From Bacteroides sp. (GTDB lineage: Bacteria > Bacteroidota > Bacteroidia > Bacteroidales > Muribaculaceae), in the NCBI GenBank assembly GCA_014802445.1, contig JAAVCF010000015.1:48523-103957 (forward strand): a stretch of DNA of 55,435 bases, written 5' to 3'. Below are positions 33,109-42,239 of this stretch, piece by piece. The notes beneath the pieces were generated by a model. That model was not told the origin of the DNA and ran no database searches. It saw only the letters and a list, made by a program, of their open reading frames with translations. The translations under genes and the position numbers were made by a program. Position 1 is the stretch's first letter. Every line of letters begins with the position of its first letter.

Positions 33109-34752
33109 ATGAAACAACTGCTTCTCGGCGACGAGGCCTATGCATTGGGAGCGCTTCACGCGGGCCTCTCCGGAGGTTACGCCTATCCCGGCACCCCTTC
33201 AACAGAAATTCTTGAGTTTATCCAGCAGCACCCCCTCACCCGCGAGCGCGGAATCCACAGCCGCTGGTCGTCAAATGAAAAGACAGCCATGGAGGAAGCT
33301 CTCGGCATGTCATTCTGCGGCAAACGCGCCCTTGTGGCAATGAAGCACGTGGGCCTCAACGTGGCTGCCGACCCCTACGTCAATTCAGCTTTCACCGGAG
33401 TTAACGGCGGCCTCCTCGTAACCGTGGCCGACGACCCCTCCATGCACTCCTCACAGAACGAACAGGACAGCCGCTTCTATGCCGACTTTGCCCTGATGCC
33501 CCTGCTCGAACCGAGTAACCAGCAGGAAGCCTATGACATGGCACGCTACGGCTTCGAGCTCTCCGAGCGCGTAGGCACCCCGGTGACCTTCCGCTTCGTG
33601 ACCCGCCTGAGCCACTCTCGCGGCACCGTTGAAACCGCCGACGAGGCCATGCCCGAACGCCCCCTGTCATATCCCGAAAAGTCACGCCAGTGGGTGCTCA
33701 TGCCCGGCAACTCAAAGGTGCGTTACCGTGAGCTGCTGGCCGACTGGGACCGCATGGTGGCCGAAAGCGAAAAGTCACCCTTTAACCGCTACACACCCGG
33801 CGCCGACACCTCGATGGGTATCATCGTGAGCGGTATCGCCGCCAACTATCTCGCCGAGCTCTTCCCCGAGGGAGTGCCCTTCCCCACGGTGAAGATTTCG
33901 CAATATCCCCTCCCTGTGGAGATGATCAGCCGTCTGGCCGACGAAACCGGCGGCAACATCCTCGTCATTGAGGAAGGCCAGCCTTTCATCGAGCAGAAAC
34001 TCCGCGGCCTTCTGGGACGCGGCCTCAACATCAGCGGCAAGCTCAGCGGCCACATCAACCGCACCGGCGAGCTCACCCCCGACAGCGTGGCCGCAGGCAT
34101 TGCCAAGCTCCGTCCCGAACTTGCCGAGAAGCTCCATGTGGAGGTCAACGCCCCCGCCGAGCTCGTTGTGCCCCGTCCCCCGGCACTGTGCCAGGGCTGC
34201 GGCCACCGCGACGTGTACCATGCTCTGAACGACGTCCTCGCCGAGTTCCCCAACCCCAAAGTGTTCGGCGACATCGGCTGCTACACCCTCGGCTGGCTCA
34301 AACCCTTCAATGCCATTGACTCCGTGGTTGACATGGGTGCATCCATCACCATGGCCAAGGGCGCTGCCGACGCCGGCCAGCATCCCTCGGTGGCTATCAT
34401 CGGTGACTCCACATTCACCCACTCCGGCATGACCGGCCTTCTCGACGCCATTAACGAGAATTCACCGGCCACCATCATCATCTCGGACAATCTCACCACC
34501 GGCATGACCGGCGGTCAGGATTCCCAGGGCACCGGCAAGATTGAGCAAATCTGCATTGGCCTTGGCGCCGACCCCGCCCATGTGCGCACCATTGACTCCC
34601 ATCCCCGCACCCATGAGCAGATGAAAGAGCTGCTCCGCGAGGAGATAGCCTATCCGGGCCTCTCTGTAATCGTGGCCCGTCGCGAATGTATCCAGACAGC
34701 GCGCCGCCACGCCTCCGCTAAGGCCAAGGCAGCCAAGGGTGGCGAGGCTTGA
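33109..34752 (+). CDS. iorA: Indolepyruvate:ferredoxin oxidoreductase, alpha subunit
   Basis: A 547-residue thiamine diphosphate enzyme subunit. With IorB it oxidises aryl-2-oxoacids (indolepyruvate, phenylpyruvate, hydroxyphenylpyruvate) plus CoA to aryl-acetyl-CoA, CO2 and reduced ferredoxin (EC 1.2.7.8). The N-terminal domain has GGYAYPGTPSTEI and HVGLNVAADP; the thiamine diphosphate domain has CQGCGHRD (Cys361, Cys364), GDIGCYTLG and GDSTFTHSGMTGLLDAINEN. The archaeal enzyme has a C-terminal two-cluster ferredoxin domain; here the protein ends soon after RRECIQTARR with a Lys/Ala tail and has no CxxCxxC motif, so electrons must leave through another cluster protein or a different route. 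First gene of a four-gene operon. Confidence 0.93.
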   Translation: MKQLLLGDEAYALGALHAGLSGGYAYPGTPSTEILEFIQQHPLTRERGIHSRWSSNEKTAMEEALGMSFCGKRALVAMKHVGLNVAADPYVNSAFTGVNGGLLVTVADDPSMHSSQNEQDSRFYADFALMPLLEPSNQQEAYDMARYGFELSERVGTPVTFRFVTRLSHSRGTVETADEAMPERPLSYPEKSRQWVLMPGNSKVRYRELLADWDRMVAESEKSPFNRYTPGADTSMGIIVSGIAANYLAELFPEGVPFPTVKISQYPLPVEMISRLADETGGNILVIEEGQPFIEQKLRGLLGRGLNISGKLSGHINRTGELTPDSVAAGIAKLRPELAEKLHVEVNAPAELVVPRPPALCQGCGHRDVYHALNDVLAEFPNPKVFGDIGCYTLGWLKPFNAIDSVVDMGASITMAKGAADAGQHPSVAIIGDSTFTHSGMTGLLDAINENSPATIIISDNLTTGMTGGQDSQGTGKIEQICIGLGADPAHVRTIDSHPRTHEQMKELLREEIAYPGLSVIVARRECIQTARRHASAKAKAAKGGEA

Positions 34753-34811
34753 TGCCCCGCCCCCGCCCCGATTCATTAACCAATCACTAACGATAGAGAG
34801 TCACTTTTCTT

Positions 34812-35405
34812 ATGAAAGCAGATATAGTTTTAGCCGGTGTTGGCGGACAGGGCATCCTGTCAATCGCCACAGTTCTCGGAGCCGCCGCCCTCAAGGCCGG
34901 GCTCTTCATCAAGCAGGCCGAAGTGCACGGCATGAGCCAGCGCGGCGGCGATGTGCAGTCATGCCTGCGCATCTCCTCCAACCCCATTGCCTCCGATCTC
35001 ATCCGCAGCGGCAGCGCTGACCTCATCGTGTCGCTTGAACCGATGGAGGCGCTCCGTTATCTCCCCCTGCTGCGCAAGGGAGGATGGATTGTGACCGGCA
35101 CCACCCCCGTGGTCAATATTGACAACTATCCCGCCATGGAAGAGGTCACCGCCACCCTTAACGGCTTTGGCAACACTGTGGCCGCCGACTTTGACGCCGT
35201 GGCCCGTGACGTGGCATCACCCCGCTCGGCCAACATGGCCCTCCTGGGCGCGGCATCGCGCTTCATTGAAGGCATTACCCCCGAGCAGATTGAAGAGGCC
35301 ATCGCCATCATCTTCGCTGCCAAGGGCGAAGCAATCATCGAGTCAAACATCAAGGCCTTCCGCGCCGGTCGCCAGGTGGCTGCCGACACCGTTGCCGCCA
35401 ACTGA
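34812..35405 (+). CDS. iorB: Indolepyruvate:ferredoxin oxidoreductase, beta subunit
   Basis: A 197-residue gamma-type subunit. It opens with DIVLAGVGGQGILSIATVLG, the conserved glycine-rich start of this family, followed by EVHGMSQRGGDVQSCLRI, the second hallmark, and by ADLIVSLEPMEALRYL. It binds the CoA and product side of the active site formed with IorA. It lies 59 bp after iorA and 8 bp before the aminotransferase gene. The length is normal. No own promoter was seen, so it should be co-transcribed with iorA. Confidence 0.94.
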   Translation: MKADIVLAGVGGQGILSIATVLGAAALKAGLFIKQAEVHGMSQRGGDVQSCLRISSNPIASDLIRSGSADLIVSLEPMEALRYLPLLRKGGWIVTGTTPVVNIDNYPAMEEVTATLNGFGNTVAADFDAVARDVASPRSANMALLGAASRFIEGITPEQIEEAIAIIFAAKGEAIIESNIKAFRAGRQVAADTVAAN

Positions 35406-35413
35406 TTGCCGCT

Positions 35414-36745
35414 ATGTTTCCCGTTGACAATGCCACCTTTGATGCCGCAATGAAGCGTTGCGGCATCCTTGACCTGAGAAGCGCCACAATCCGTCAGATC
35501 TGTGCCCTGTCGGCCATCCTCGAGGGTGAAACCGGCGAGCGCTGCGTGCATCTTGAGATGGGCAATCCCGGCCTTCCCGCATCGCGCGTGGGCATCGAGG
35601 CCGAGGTGGAAGTGCTTCGTCAGGGCTTGCCCAACAAATATCCTGACATCGCGGGCCTTCCCCGCCTCAAAAAGGCCGGTGAGCGCTTTGTGAAGTCATT
35701 CATGAACCTTGACATCCCCGCACGCTGCATTATCCCCACCGTGGGTTCCATGCAGGGGTGTTTCACCACCTTCCTGCTGCTGGGCCAGCGCTTCCCCGAG
35801 CGTGACACAATCCTGTTTCTCAACCCCGGCTTCCCCGCCCAGCGCAATCAGGCCAAGGTGTTGGGGCTGCGCGAAGAGTCCTTTGACATCTATGAACACC
35901 GCGGCGAGGCCCTTGAGGCAGCCCTTGACAAGGCACTCTCATCAGGCCGTGTGACGGCGATGCTCTATTGCAACCCCAACAATCCCGCGTGGACCAATCT
36001 CACCGAGCGCGAGCTGGAAATCATAGGCAAGGCCGCCACCAAATACGACGTTATTGCCGTGGAGGATGTGGCCTACTTCGGAATGGACTTCCGCACAGAC
36101 TATTCCAAGCCCGGATGCGAGCCCTATCCCCCCACAGTGGCCCGCTACACTGACAATTACATCATCATGCTCTCGGCCTCGAAGATATTCAGCTATGCCG
36201 GTCAGCGAATTGCGCTGGTGTGCCTGAGTCCCGCCGTGGCCGACCGCGAGTATGACTACTTCCGCAGCTTCTACGAGATGCCGCGCTTCATTGATGCCTA
36301 CGTGTTCGGAGTGCTCTACACCGCCTCGTCAGGCACCGCCCATTCACCCCAGTATGCCCTTGCGGCAATGCTTGAGGCCGCTTGCGACGGCACCCTCGAC
36401 TTTGTGGGCGACAGTCGCGAGTATGGCAATCGTGCCGCGCTGGCCAAGAAAGCGTTCACCGATGCCGGCTTCCATCTGGTCTATGCCAAGGACGGCGATG
36501 AACCCATCAGTGACGGCTTCTTCTTCACCGTAGGCTATCCCGGCATGGACTCCGTGGAGCTTCAGCGCGCTCTTCTGCGGCATGGTGTGGCCACAATCTC
36601 ACTCCCCGGCACCGGCAGCCGCCAGGACGGTGTCAGAGTGTGTGTGTCGCTCCTTGACAACCCCGAGGTGATTACCACCCTTAACACACGCCTTCAGGAA
36701 TTTAAGAAGGAATACGCCCTCCAGGCAGCTGAAATCAATACCTAA
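35414..36745 (+). CDS. PLP-dependent aminotransferase class I/II
   Basis: A 443-residue fold-type I aminotransferase. PLP would be bound by Lys257 in SASKIFSYAGQRIALV; NPNNPAW is the family's Asn motif, and Arg in the C-terminal VRVCVSLLDN fits the substrate carboxylate-binding position. The N-terminus (LDLRSATIRQI ... HLEMGNPGLPA) matches related Bacteroidales enzymes. Its place between iorB and a CoA-transferase gene suggests that it makes aryl-2-oxoacids from phenylalanine, tyrosine or tryptophan for Ior; specificity is an inference from context, and a broader one is possible. Confidence 0.92.
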   Translation: MFPVDNATFDAAMKRCGILDLRSATIRQICALSAILEGETGERCVHLEMGNPGLPASRVGIEAEVEVLRQGLPNKYPDIAGLPRLKKAGERFVKSFMNLDIPARCIIPTVGSMQGCFTTFLLLGQRFPERDTILFLNPGFPAQRNQAKVLGLREESFDIYEHRGEALEAALDKALSSGRVTAMLYCNPNNPAWTNLTERELEIIGKAATKYDVIAVEDVAYFGMDFRTDYSKPGCEPYPPTVARYTDNYIIMLSASKIFSYAGQRIALVCLSPAVADREYDYFRSFYEMPRFIDAYVFGVLYTASSGTAHSPQYALAAMLEAACDGTLDFVGDSREYGNRAALAKKAFTDAGFHLVYAKDGDEPISDGFFFTVGYPGMDSVELQRALLRHGVATISLPGTGSRQDGVRVCVSLLDNPEVITTLNTRLQEFKKEYALQAAEINT

Positions 36746-36765
36746 AGAAAAACAAATCAACTTTT

Positions 36766-38091
36766 ATGCACAATGCCAAATACATGTCGGCTGATGAGGC
36801 CGTCAAATTGATAAAAAGTGGCGACAGGATTTACATCCAGGGCAGTGCTTCGATTCCTGAAGTGCTGATTGACGCTCTGACCCGTCGCGGTCATGAACTC
36901 CGAGACGTAACTCTCTATCAGGCCTTTGCCATCCACAAGCGTGTGGCTCCGTACTGCAAGCCTGAGTATCGCGACTCATTCTTTGTTGATGCCTTCTTCA
37001 TATCGGGCTCCGTGCGCGACTGGGTCAACGAGGGTTACGGCGCTGCCAATCCGCGCTTCCTGGGCCAGGTGCCCGCGCTGTTCCGTGACGGCACATGTCC
37101 GCTCGACGCAGTGTTTCTCAACTGCTCCATGCCCAACCCCGAGGGTTATGTGAGCTTCGGTGTGTCAGGTGACCTCGCCGTGTCGGCTGTTGAGACCGCC
37201 AAAGTGGTGATTGCCCAGATTAATCCCCACATGCCTTTCAGCTATGGTGACCCTGTGATCCACATCTCAAAGCTTGATGCGGCTGTGCATGTTGACGACC
37301 CTCTGGTGGAATTCCCCACCGCCGTTCCCACCCCCAAGGATATCGCCGTGGGCAATTACATTGCCGAAATCATCCCTGACGGCGCCACAATCCAGATTGG
37401 TGTGGGCGGCATTCCCAACGCCGTGGCACGCGCGCTGATGGACCATAAGCACCTGGGCCTCCACACCGAGGCGCTCACCGACGGCATGCTCCCCCTGCTG
37501 CGTGAAGGTGTGATTGACAACTCTCAGAAGGTGATTATGCCCGGCAAGAGTGTGGCCACTCTGGCCCTCGGCTCCCGCGCCCTCTATGACTTTATGGACT
37601 ATAACGAGGACATCATCTTCAAGGATGTGGCCTACACCAACGACCCCTTCATCATCTCCCGCAATCCCAAGGTGATGGCCATCAACTCAGCCCTTGAGAT
37701 TGACCTCACAGGCCAGATTTGCGCCGACTCAATCGGCGAGCGCCAGTATTCAGGCGTGGGCGGTCAGCAGGACTTTGTGCAGGGTGCCAGCCGCAGCGAA
37801 GGTGGCAAGTCATTCATTGCCATGCTCTCCACCACCGGCAAGGGCGTGAGCAAAATCAAGCCTGTGCTGACTCCCGGCGCCGGCGTGGTGACCACCCGCT
37901 TCCAGAGCAACTATGTGGTTACCGAGCATGGTGCCGTTGACCTCCGTGGCAAGAACATGGCCGAGCGAGCTCACCTGCTCATCTCCATTGCCGACCCCGC
38001 TCACCGCGAAGAGCTGGAGCGCGCCGCCTGCAAGCGTTTCGGCTATGCCTTCCTGCGCACAGCTCCCTCGCTCATCACCCGCGAGGCCTGA
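36766..38091 (+). CDS. Acetyl-CoA hydrolase/transferase family CoA-transferase
   Basis: A 441-residue enzyme resembling 4-hydroxybutyrate/butyryl-CoA:acetate CoA-transferases. Visible family segments are SADEAVKLIKSGDRIYIQG at the start, IQIGVGGIPNAVARAL in the middle, LGLHTEALTDGM with a candidate catalytic Glu, and GVGGQQDFVQGASRSEGGKS toward the end. In this operon it would move CoA from the aryl-acetyl-CoA made by Ior to acetate, releasing aryl acetate and acetyl-CoA, from which ATP can be gained. That substrate choice is inferred; acetate, propionate or succinate chemistry is also possible. It is 20 bp after the aminotransferase gene and ends the operon. Confidence 0.9.
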   Translation: MHNAKYMSADEAVKLIKSGDRIYIQGSASIPEVLIDALTRRGHELRDVTLYQAFAIHKRVAPYCKPEYRDSFFVDAFFISGSVRDWVNEGYGAANPRFLGQVPALFRDGTCPLDAVFLNCSMPNPEGYVSFGVSGDLAVSAVETAKVVIAQINPHMPFSYGDPVIHISKLDAAVHVDDPLVEFPTAVPTPKDIAVGNYIAEIIPDGATIQIGVGGIPNAVARALMDHKHLGLHTEALTDGMLPLLREGVIDNSQKVIMPGKSVATLALGSRALYDFMDYNEDIIFKDVAYTNDPFIISRNPKVMAINSALEIDLTGQICADSIGERQYSGVGGQQDFVQGASRSEGGKSFIAMLSTTGKGVSKIKPVLTPGAGVVTTRFQSNYVVTEHGAVDLRGKNMAERAHLLISIADPAHREELERAACKRFGYAFLRTAPSLITREA

Positions 38092-38118
38092 TACCCTCAG
38101 CTTATTCACCTCCCCCGC

Positions 38119-38153
38119 ATACGCCGCCGGACACCCTCCGGCGGCGTATTTGC
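38119..38153 (+). terminator. Terminator of the ior operon
   Basis: A perfect 13-bp stem (ATACGCCGCCGGA and complement, 38119-38131 with 38137-38149) and CACCC loop, followed by TTGCTT. Confidence 0.8.
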
Positions 38154-38265
38154 TTAAAGACAGGACATTTCATTATTGATATGGCTTTATTATATTGACC
38201 CGGATTTTTTGAGGTTTTGTAGCGGCGTGACAGGGGGATAGTGTGAGAGTTTGGATAACTTTTCG

Positions 38266-38273
38266 TATTTTTG
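38266..38273 (+). promoter_or_regulatory. Epimerase gene promoter -7 element
   Basis: TATTTTTG, 20 bp before the start codon at 38294. It excludes the upstream start at 38243. Confidence 0.6.
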
Positions 38274-38293
38274 CATTCAAGCATGTCCAGAAA

Positions 38294-39319
38294 ATGAAGA
38301 AAAAAGTGTTGATTGTGGGAGCCGGCGGCTTTATCGGCGGTTTTATTGCCGAGGAGAGCCTGCGCCGTGGCTACGAAACTTATTGCGGTGTGAGGGCCAC
38401 CACCTCGCGCCGTTTTCTCACTGATGAGAGGTTACATTTCGTGACGCTTGATTTTGACGATGCCCCTTCGCTGGCCACGAGCCTGCGAGGTGCCCTCCCC
38501 GAGGGGGAGAAGTGGGATTGGATTGTGTATAATCTCGGAGCCACCAAGTGTACCAACTTCCTGGATTTCAACCGCATCAACTATGGCTATCTCCGCAGCT
38601 TCGTCGACGCTCTCGAGGAAGCCGGCATGATGCCTGAACGCTTGCTCTACATGAGTTCGCTGAGCGCACTGGGGCCTGGCGACGAGAAGAACTACACCCC
38701 TCTGACGGCCGACACCGTGCCTGACCCCAACACGCGCTACGGCCTGTCGAAAATCAAGGCCGAGACCATGCTTGCCTCCCGCCCCGAAGTGCCCTGGATT
38801 GTGTTTCGCCCCACGGGCGTCTACGGCCCCCATGAACAGGACTATCTGATGATGGTGAAATGCATCGACCGTCATTTTGACTTCGGAGTGGGGATGAAGA
38901 AGCAGATGCTCACCTTTATTTATGTGGAGGACCTGGCGCGCGCCGTGTTCGATGCTCTTGAGCGCGCGCCGATTCACAAGGCCTACATCATCTCCGAGCC
39001 CCGGGCTTACACTCAGGAGGAGTTCCGCGCCATCGTCGCCGAGCTGCTGGGGCGCAAGTTTGTGGTGCCGGTTAGGCTGCCGCTATGGTGCGCTAAGGTG
39101 GTGTCGGACGTGGCTGAGCGCATAGGGCGTGTCAGAATGAAGCCCTCCACCCTCAATTCCGATAAGTTTAAGATAATGAAGCAGCGCAACTGGGCGTGTG
39201 ACATCGCCGAGTCAGTGAAAGCCTTCGGGTTCAGTCCCCGCGTTGACCTTCGCACGGGCATGACCGAGGTGATTCGCTCATGGCGTGAAGCCTCACGGAA
39301 GGGGGGCGGCAAATGCTGA
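38294..39319 (+). CDS. NAD-dependent epimerase/dehydratase family protein
   Basis: A 341-residue extended SDR. The cofactor motif is GAGGFIGGFIAEE at residues 9-21. The catalytic Ser lies in LLYMSSLSALG and YxxxK is YGLSK in TRYGLSKIKAE; WIVFRPTGVYGP and FIYVEDLARAVFDAL follow, all typical of the family. The substrate (a nucleotide sugar or another) is not clear. It starts after its own promoter and overlaps the next gene by 7 bp, so it leads an operon with the small membrane protein and DUF2851 genes. Confidence 0.9.
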   Translation: MKKKVLIVGAGGFIGGFIAEESLRRGYETYCGVRATTSRRFLTDERLHFVTLDFDDAPSLATSLRGALPEGEKWDWIVYNLGATKCTNFLDFNRINYGYLRSFVDALEEAGMMPERLLYMSSLSALGPGDEKNYTPLTADTVPDPNTRYGLSKIKAETMLASRPEVPWIVFRPTGVYGPHEQDYLMMVKCIDRHFDFGVGMKKQMLTFIYVEDLARAVFDALERAPIHKAYIISEPRAYTQEEFRAIVAELLGRKFVVPVRLPLWCAKVVSDVAERIGRVRMKPSTLNSDKFKIMKQRNWACDIAESVKAFGFSPRVDLRTGMTEVIRSWREASRKGGGKC

Positions 39320-39591
39320 CCGGACCGCGCCGGCGCGCGCCCCTCTGGGTCGATGCGGTGATAGTGGTGTGCATGCTCCCGGTGTTCTCCCTGCCGTGGT
39401 TGCTCGCCAACTGCCCTGCGGCCGACGACGGCGCCCTGACCTTGCTCAGAATCTATCCGCTTTATGTGGTGGCCTCCGGCTGGCTGGCATGGATATCATG
39501 GGCCTCGAGGCCTTACATGACCTGGATTTTGCTGGCCGTGATGCTTCTGAGCCATCTGGCGGCATTCTCGCTGGTGTTGGTGCCGCGATAA
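39313..39591 (+). CDS. Small integral membrane protein, unknown
   Basis: 92 residues with three hydrophobic segments, about 14-31 (VIVVCMLPVFSLPWLL), 45-63 (YPLYVVASGWLAWISWA) and 70-90. No family is recognised. The N-terminus is basic (MLTGPRRRAP). Its start lies within the end of the epimerase gene (7-bp overlap), indicating coupled translation, and the DUF2851 gene follows 13 bp later. Confidence 0.75.
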   Translation: MLTGPRRRAPLWVDAVIVVCMLPVFSLPWLLANCPAADDGALTLLRIYPLYVVASGWLAWISWASRPYMTWILLAVMLLSHLAAFSLVLVPR

Positions 39592-39604
39592 TCAATTGAA
39601 GTGT

Positions 39605-40888
39605 ATGGAGCTCCTGATGCAATATATATGGCAGCACCGTCTGTTCCCCCGGAGCGGGCTCAGGACGGTTGACGGCGAAAGGGTGGAGGTGATTGACCGC
39701 GGCTGCCTCAACACTGCGTCAGGGCCTGACTTTTTTAATGCCAAGGTGAAGATAGGGGAGCGGATGTGGGCCGGCGATGTGGAGATTCATGTCAAGGCCT
39801 CTGACTGGCATCGCCATGGCCATGACGGCGATAGTGCTTATGATTCGGTGATTCTCCATGTGGTTGACAGCAGCGATGCCCGCATCACCCGCTCCAACGG
39901 TGAGACTCTGCCGCAGATGGAGCTCCCTCGGAGCGAGACTCTCGGCGAGAGTTACCGCGCGCTCAGCTCCCTTGCTCCCGGCCCCGAGCTGCCCTGCAGC
40001 GAGGTGATAGGCCGCACCGAGCGCCTTTATCTCACCGACTGGCTCACCGCTCTGGCGCTGGAACGCCTCCACGCCAAGGCTGACCGTATTCTCAACCTCA
40101 ACGGCCACCTGGGCGGCGACTGGACGCAGACCGTCCTTGCCGTCACAGCCCGCGGCCTCGGCTTCGGCACCAATAGTGACCCCATGGAGCGCCTCGGCGC
40201 AGGGGTGCCGCTGATGACCCTGCTGAAGCACTCTGACAATCATCTGGCGGTGGAAGCCCTTCTCTTCGGTCAGAGCGGACTACTTGACCGAGCGCCCGCT
40301 GATGATTCCTATGCCAATGCCCTGCGCGCCGAGCACGCCTTTCTGTGCCGCAAGTTCTCCCTGAGCCCGCTTCAGGGAATGGTGTGGAAAATGTCAGGCA
40401 TGCGCCCCGCCGGCTTCCCCCACAGGCGCATAGCCCTCCTTGCGGCCATGATAGGGCGCCGCTTCACCATCGCCTCGCAGATTGCCGAGGCTGACAGTGC
40501 CGAGGCCGTGGGCCGCCTGTTTGACCTCCCTCTCTCTGACTATTGGCAGAGCCGCTACACCTTCGGCTCTCCCTCGGCGGCATCGGTGCCCAAAACTCTC
40601 TCGGCTGCCTCAGTGACCTCGCTTACCATCAACGTGGCGGCCCCGCTGATGCTTGCCCGCAGCCGCGCCTGCGGCGCCTGCGATGCCACGGAGCGCGCTG
40701 TGGCCCTTCTGGAGACTCTCCCCGCCGAGCGCAACACAATAACCCGACTCTTTGCCAAAGCCGGTCTCCGAGCCTCGGATGCCCTTGAGTCGCAGGCTCT
40801 CATTGAACTCAGGCGAAGCTATTGCGAGGCCCGCAAGTGTCTCTACTGCCGCGTGGGCCACAGGCTGCTCGCCGCCCGGCTGCCATGA
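39605..40888 (+). CDS. DUF2851 family protein
   Basis: A 427-residue cytosolic protein of a Bacteroidota-specific family of unknown function. It begins MELLMQYIWQHRLFP and has the conserved stretches GPDFFNAKVKIGERMWAGDVEIHVKASDWHRHGHD and VILHVV, with several His/Asp residues that could bind metal. A Cys motif near the end (CEARKCLYC) fits the C-terminal part of the family. A TTG at 39596 could extend it by three residues, but ATG 39605 is preferred. It is part of the operon with the epimerase and small membrane protein genes, with asnA 46 bp later. Confidence 0.88.
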   Translation: MELLMQYIWQHRLFPRSGLRTVDGERVEVIDRGCLNTASGPDFFNAKVKIGERMWAGDVEIHVKASDWHRHGHDGDSAYDSVILHVVDSSDARITRSNGETLPQMELPRSETLGESYRALSSLAPGPELPCSEVIGRTERLYLTDWLTALALERLHAKADRILNLNGHLGGDWTQTVLAVTARGLGFGTNSDPMERLGAGVPLMTLLKHSDNHLAVEALLFGQSGLLDRAPADDSYANALRAEHAFLCRKFSLSPLQGMVWKMSGMRPAGFPHRRIALLAAMIGRRFTIASQIAEADSAEAVGRLFDLPLSDYWQSRYTFGSPSAASVPKTLSAASVTSLTINVAAPLMLARSRACGACDATERAVALLETLPAERNTITRLFAKAGLRASDALESQALIELRRSYCEARKCLYCRVGHRLLAARLP

Positions 40889-40934
40889 ACCCTAATTTAT
40901 CAAAGAACGTTTTTTTATTTATTCAAATCTCTCT

Positions 40935-41969
40935 ATGGCATTTATCGTCCCGAAAAAGTATAAGCAAAAGCTCCTCCCCGAAACCACTGAAGTGGCCATC
41001 AAGGAGATAAAGGAGGAATTTCAGACTCTCCTTCAGAAGAAGCTCAACCTGCGCCGTGTCACGGCCCCGCTCTTCGTGCTCGCCGGCACCGGTATCAATG
41101 ATGACCTCAACGGTGTGGAATCGCCCGTGGGCTTTGACATTCCCGCAATGGACGGTCGCCGCGCCGAGGTGGTTCAGTCACTGGCCAAGTGGAAGCGCCT
41201 GAAGCTGGCAGCCTATGACATTGCTCCCGGCTATGGCATCTGGACCGACATGAATGCCATCCGTGCAGATGAGGAGCTTGACAATCTCCATTCTCTCTAT
41301 GTGGACCAGTGGGACTGGGAGAAGGTACTCGCTCCGGGCGACCGCACCCTCGAAACCCTCAAGCGCACCGCCTCGATAATCTATGACGCCATCCGTGAGG
41401 TGGAGAGCTCCGTCTATGAGCGCTTCCCCCACATCACTCCCTCTCTGCCTGAAAAGCTCACATTCATCCATGCTCAGGAACTGCTGGAGATGTATCCCGG
41501 CAAGACTCCCCGCGAGCGCGAGGCCACGGCCTGCCGCCGCTACGGCGCTGTATTCATCATAGGCGTGGGTGCGCCGCTGGCCAACGGTGAGCCTCATGAC
41601 GGTCGCGCCCCTGACTATGACGACTGGATTTCCCCCAACAGCGACGGATATACCGGCCTGAACGGCGACATCGTGCTCTGGAGCAATGTGCTTGAGGCGC
41701 CCGTCGAGGTGTCGTCAATGGGCATCCGAGTGGAGCCGTCATCGCTCCTTGCGCAGCTTGCCGCCACGGACTGCATGGAGCGCGCTGAGCTGCCGTTCCA
41801 CAAACGTCTCATCGAGGGCGAGCTCCCCAGCTCCATCGGCGGTGGCATAGGCCAGAGCCGACTCTGCATGCTCCTGCTTCAGAAAGCCCATATCGGCGAG
41901 GTGCAGGCCTCCATCTGGCCCGCCGAACAGCGCGCCGCCTGCGCTGAAGCCGGCATCCCGCTGCTTTGA
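40935..41969 (+). CDS. asnA: Aspartate-ammonia ligase (asparagine synthetase A)
   Basis: A 344-residue class II aminoacyl-tRNA synthetase-like enzyme that makes asparagine from aspartate, ammonia and ATP (EC 6.3.1.1). Family features are FIVPKKYKQKL at the start, VTAPLFVLAGTGINDDLNG, YGIWTDMNAIR, FVDQWDWE-like YVDQWDWEKV, and SIGGGIGQSRLCMLLLQKAHIGEVQ at the end. The use of ammonia suits an anaerobe that ferments amino acids. It may be co-transcribed with DUF2851, as no clear promoter separates them. A long imperfect hairpin follows the gene. Confidence 0.95.
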   Translation: MAFIVPKKYKQKLLPETTEVAIKEIKEEFQTLLQKKLNLRRVTAPLFVLAGTGINDDLNGVESPVGFDIPAMDGRRAEVVQSLAKWKRLKLAAYDIAPGYGIWTDMNAIRADEELDNLHSLYVDQWDWEKVLAPGDRTLETLKRTASIIYDAIREVESSVYERFPHITPSLPEKLTFIHAQELLEMYPGKTPREREATACRRYGAVFIIGVGAPLANGEPHDGRAPDYDDWISPNSDGYTGLNGDIVLWSNVLEAPVEVSSMGIRVEPSSLLAQLAATDCMERAELPFHKRLIEGELPSSIGGGIGQSRLCMLLLQKAHIGEVQASIWPAEQRAACAEAGIPLL

Positions 41970-42000
41970 CACTCCGCAGATTACCAAACCCGTATGACGC

Positions 42001-42037
42001 CAAGCGAGGAGATGTCATCACGACGTCTCCTCGCTTG
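42001..42037 (+). terminator. Hairpin after asnA
   Basis: A 16-bp stem with one T-G wobble (CAAGCGAGGAGATGTC) and ATCAC loop. It has no T-run behind it, so it is a probable but imperfect terminator. The rest of the gap to recA holds only the recA promoter. Confidence 0.6.
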
Positions 42038-42205
42038 ATAATAAACCAATCATTATCACATTTCTTGCAATGGAAAGTAGCACCTTGAGTGCTCTTACGT
42101 CATTATAACAGCCCTCCGCTCCGAATGGTTCGCAGCGAATGTGAAAAAATATAATGTTAACGTTTTATAACCCGCTTGGGAAACGTTTTTACCCACATAA
42201 AGCGT

Positions 42206-42213
42206 TAACTTTG
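42206..42213 (+). promoter_or_regulatory. recA promoter -7 element
   Basis: TAACTTTG, 26 bp before the start codon. A -33 element is weak (a T-run at 42185-42190). No LexA-type palindrome was recognised. Confidence 0.6.
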
Positions 42214-42239
42214 CATCAGAAACATAAAAAACCTCCAAT

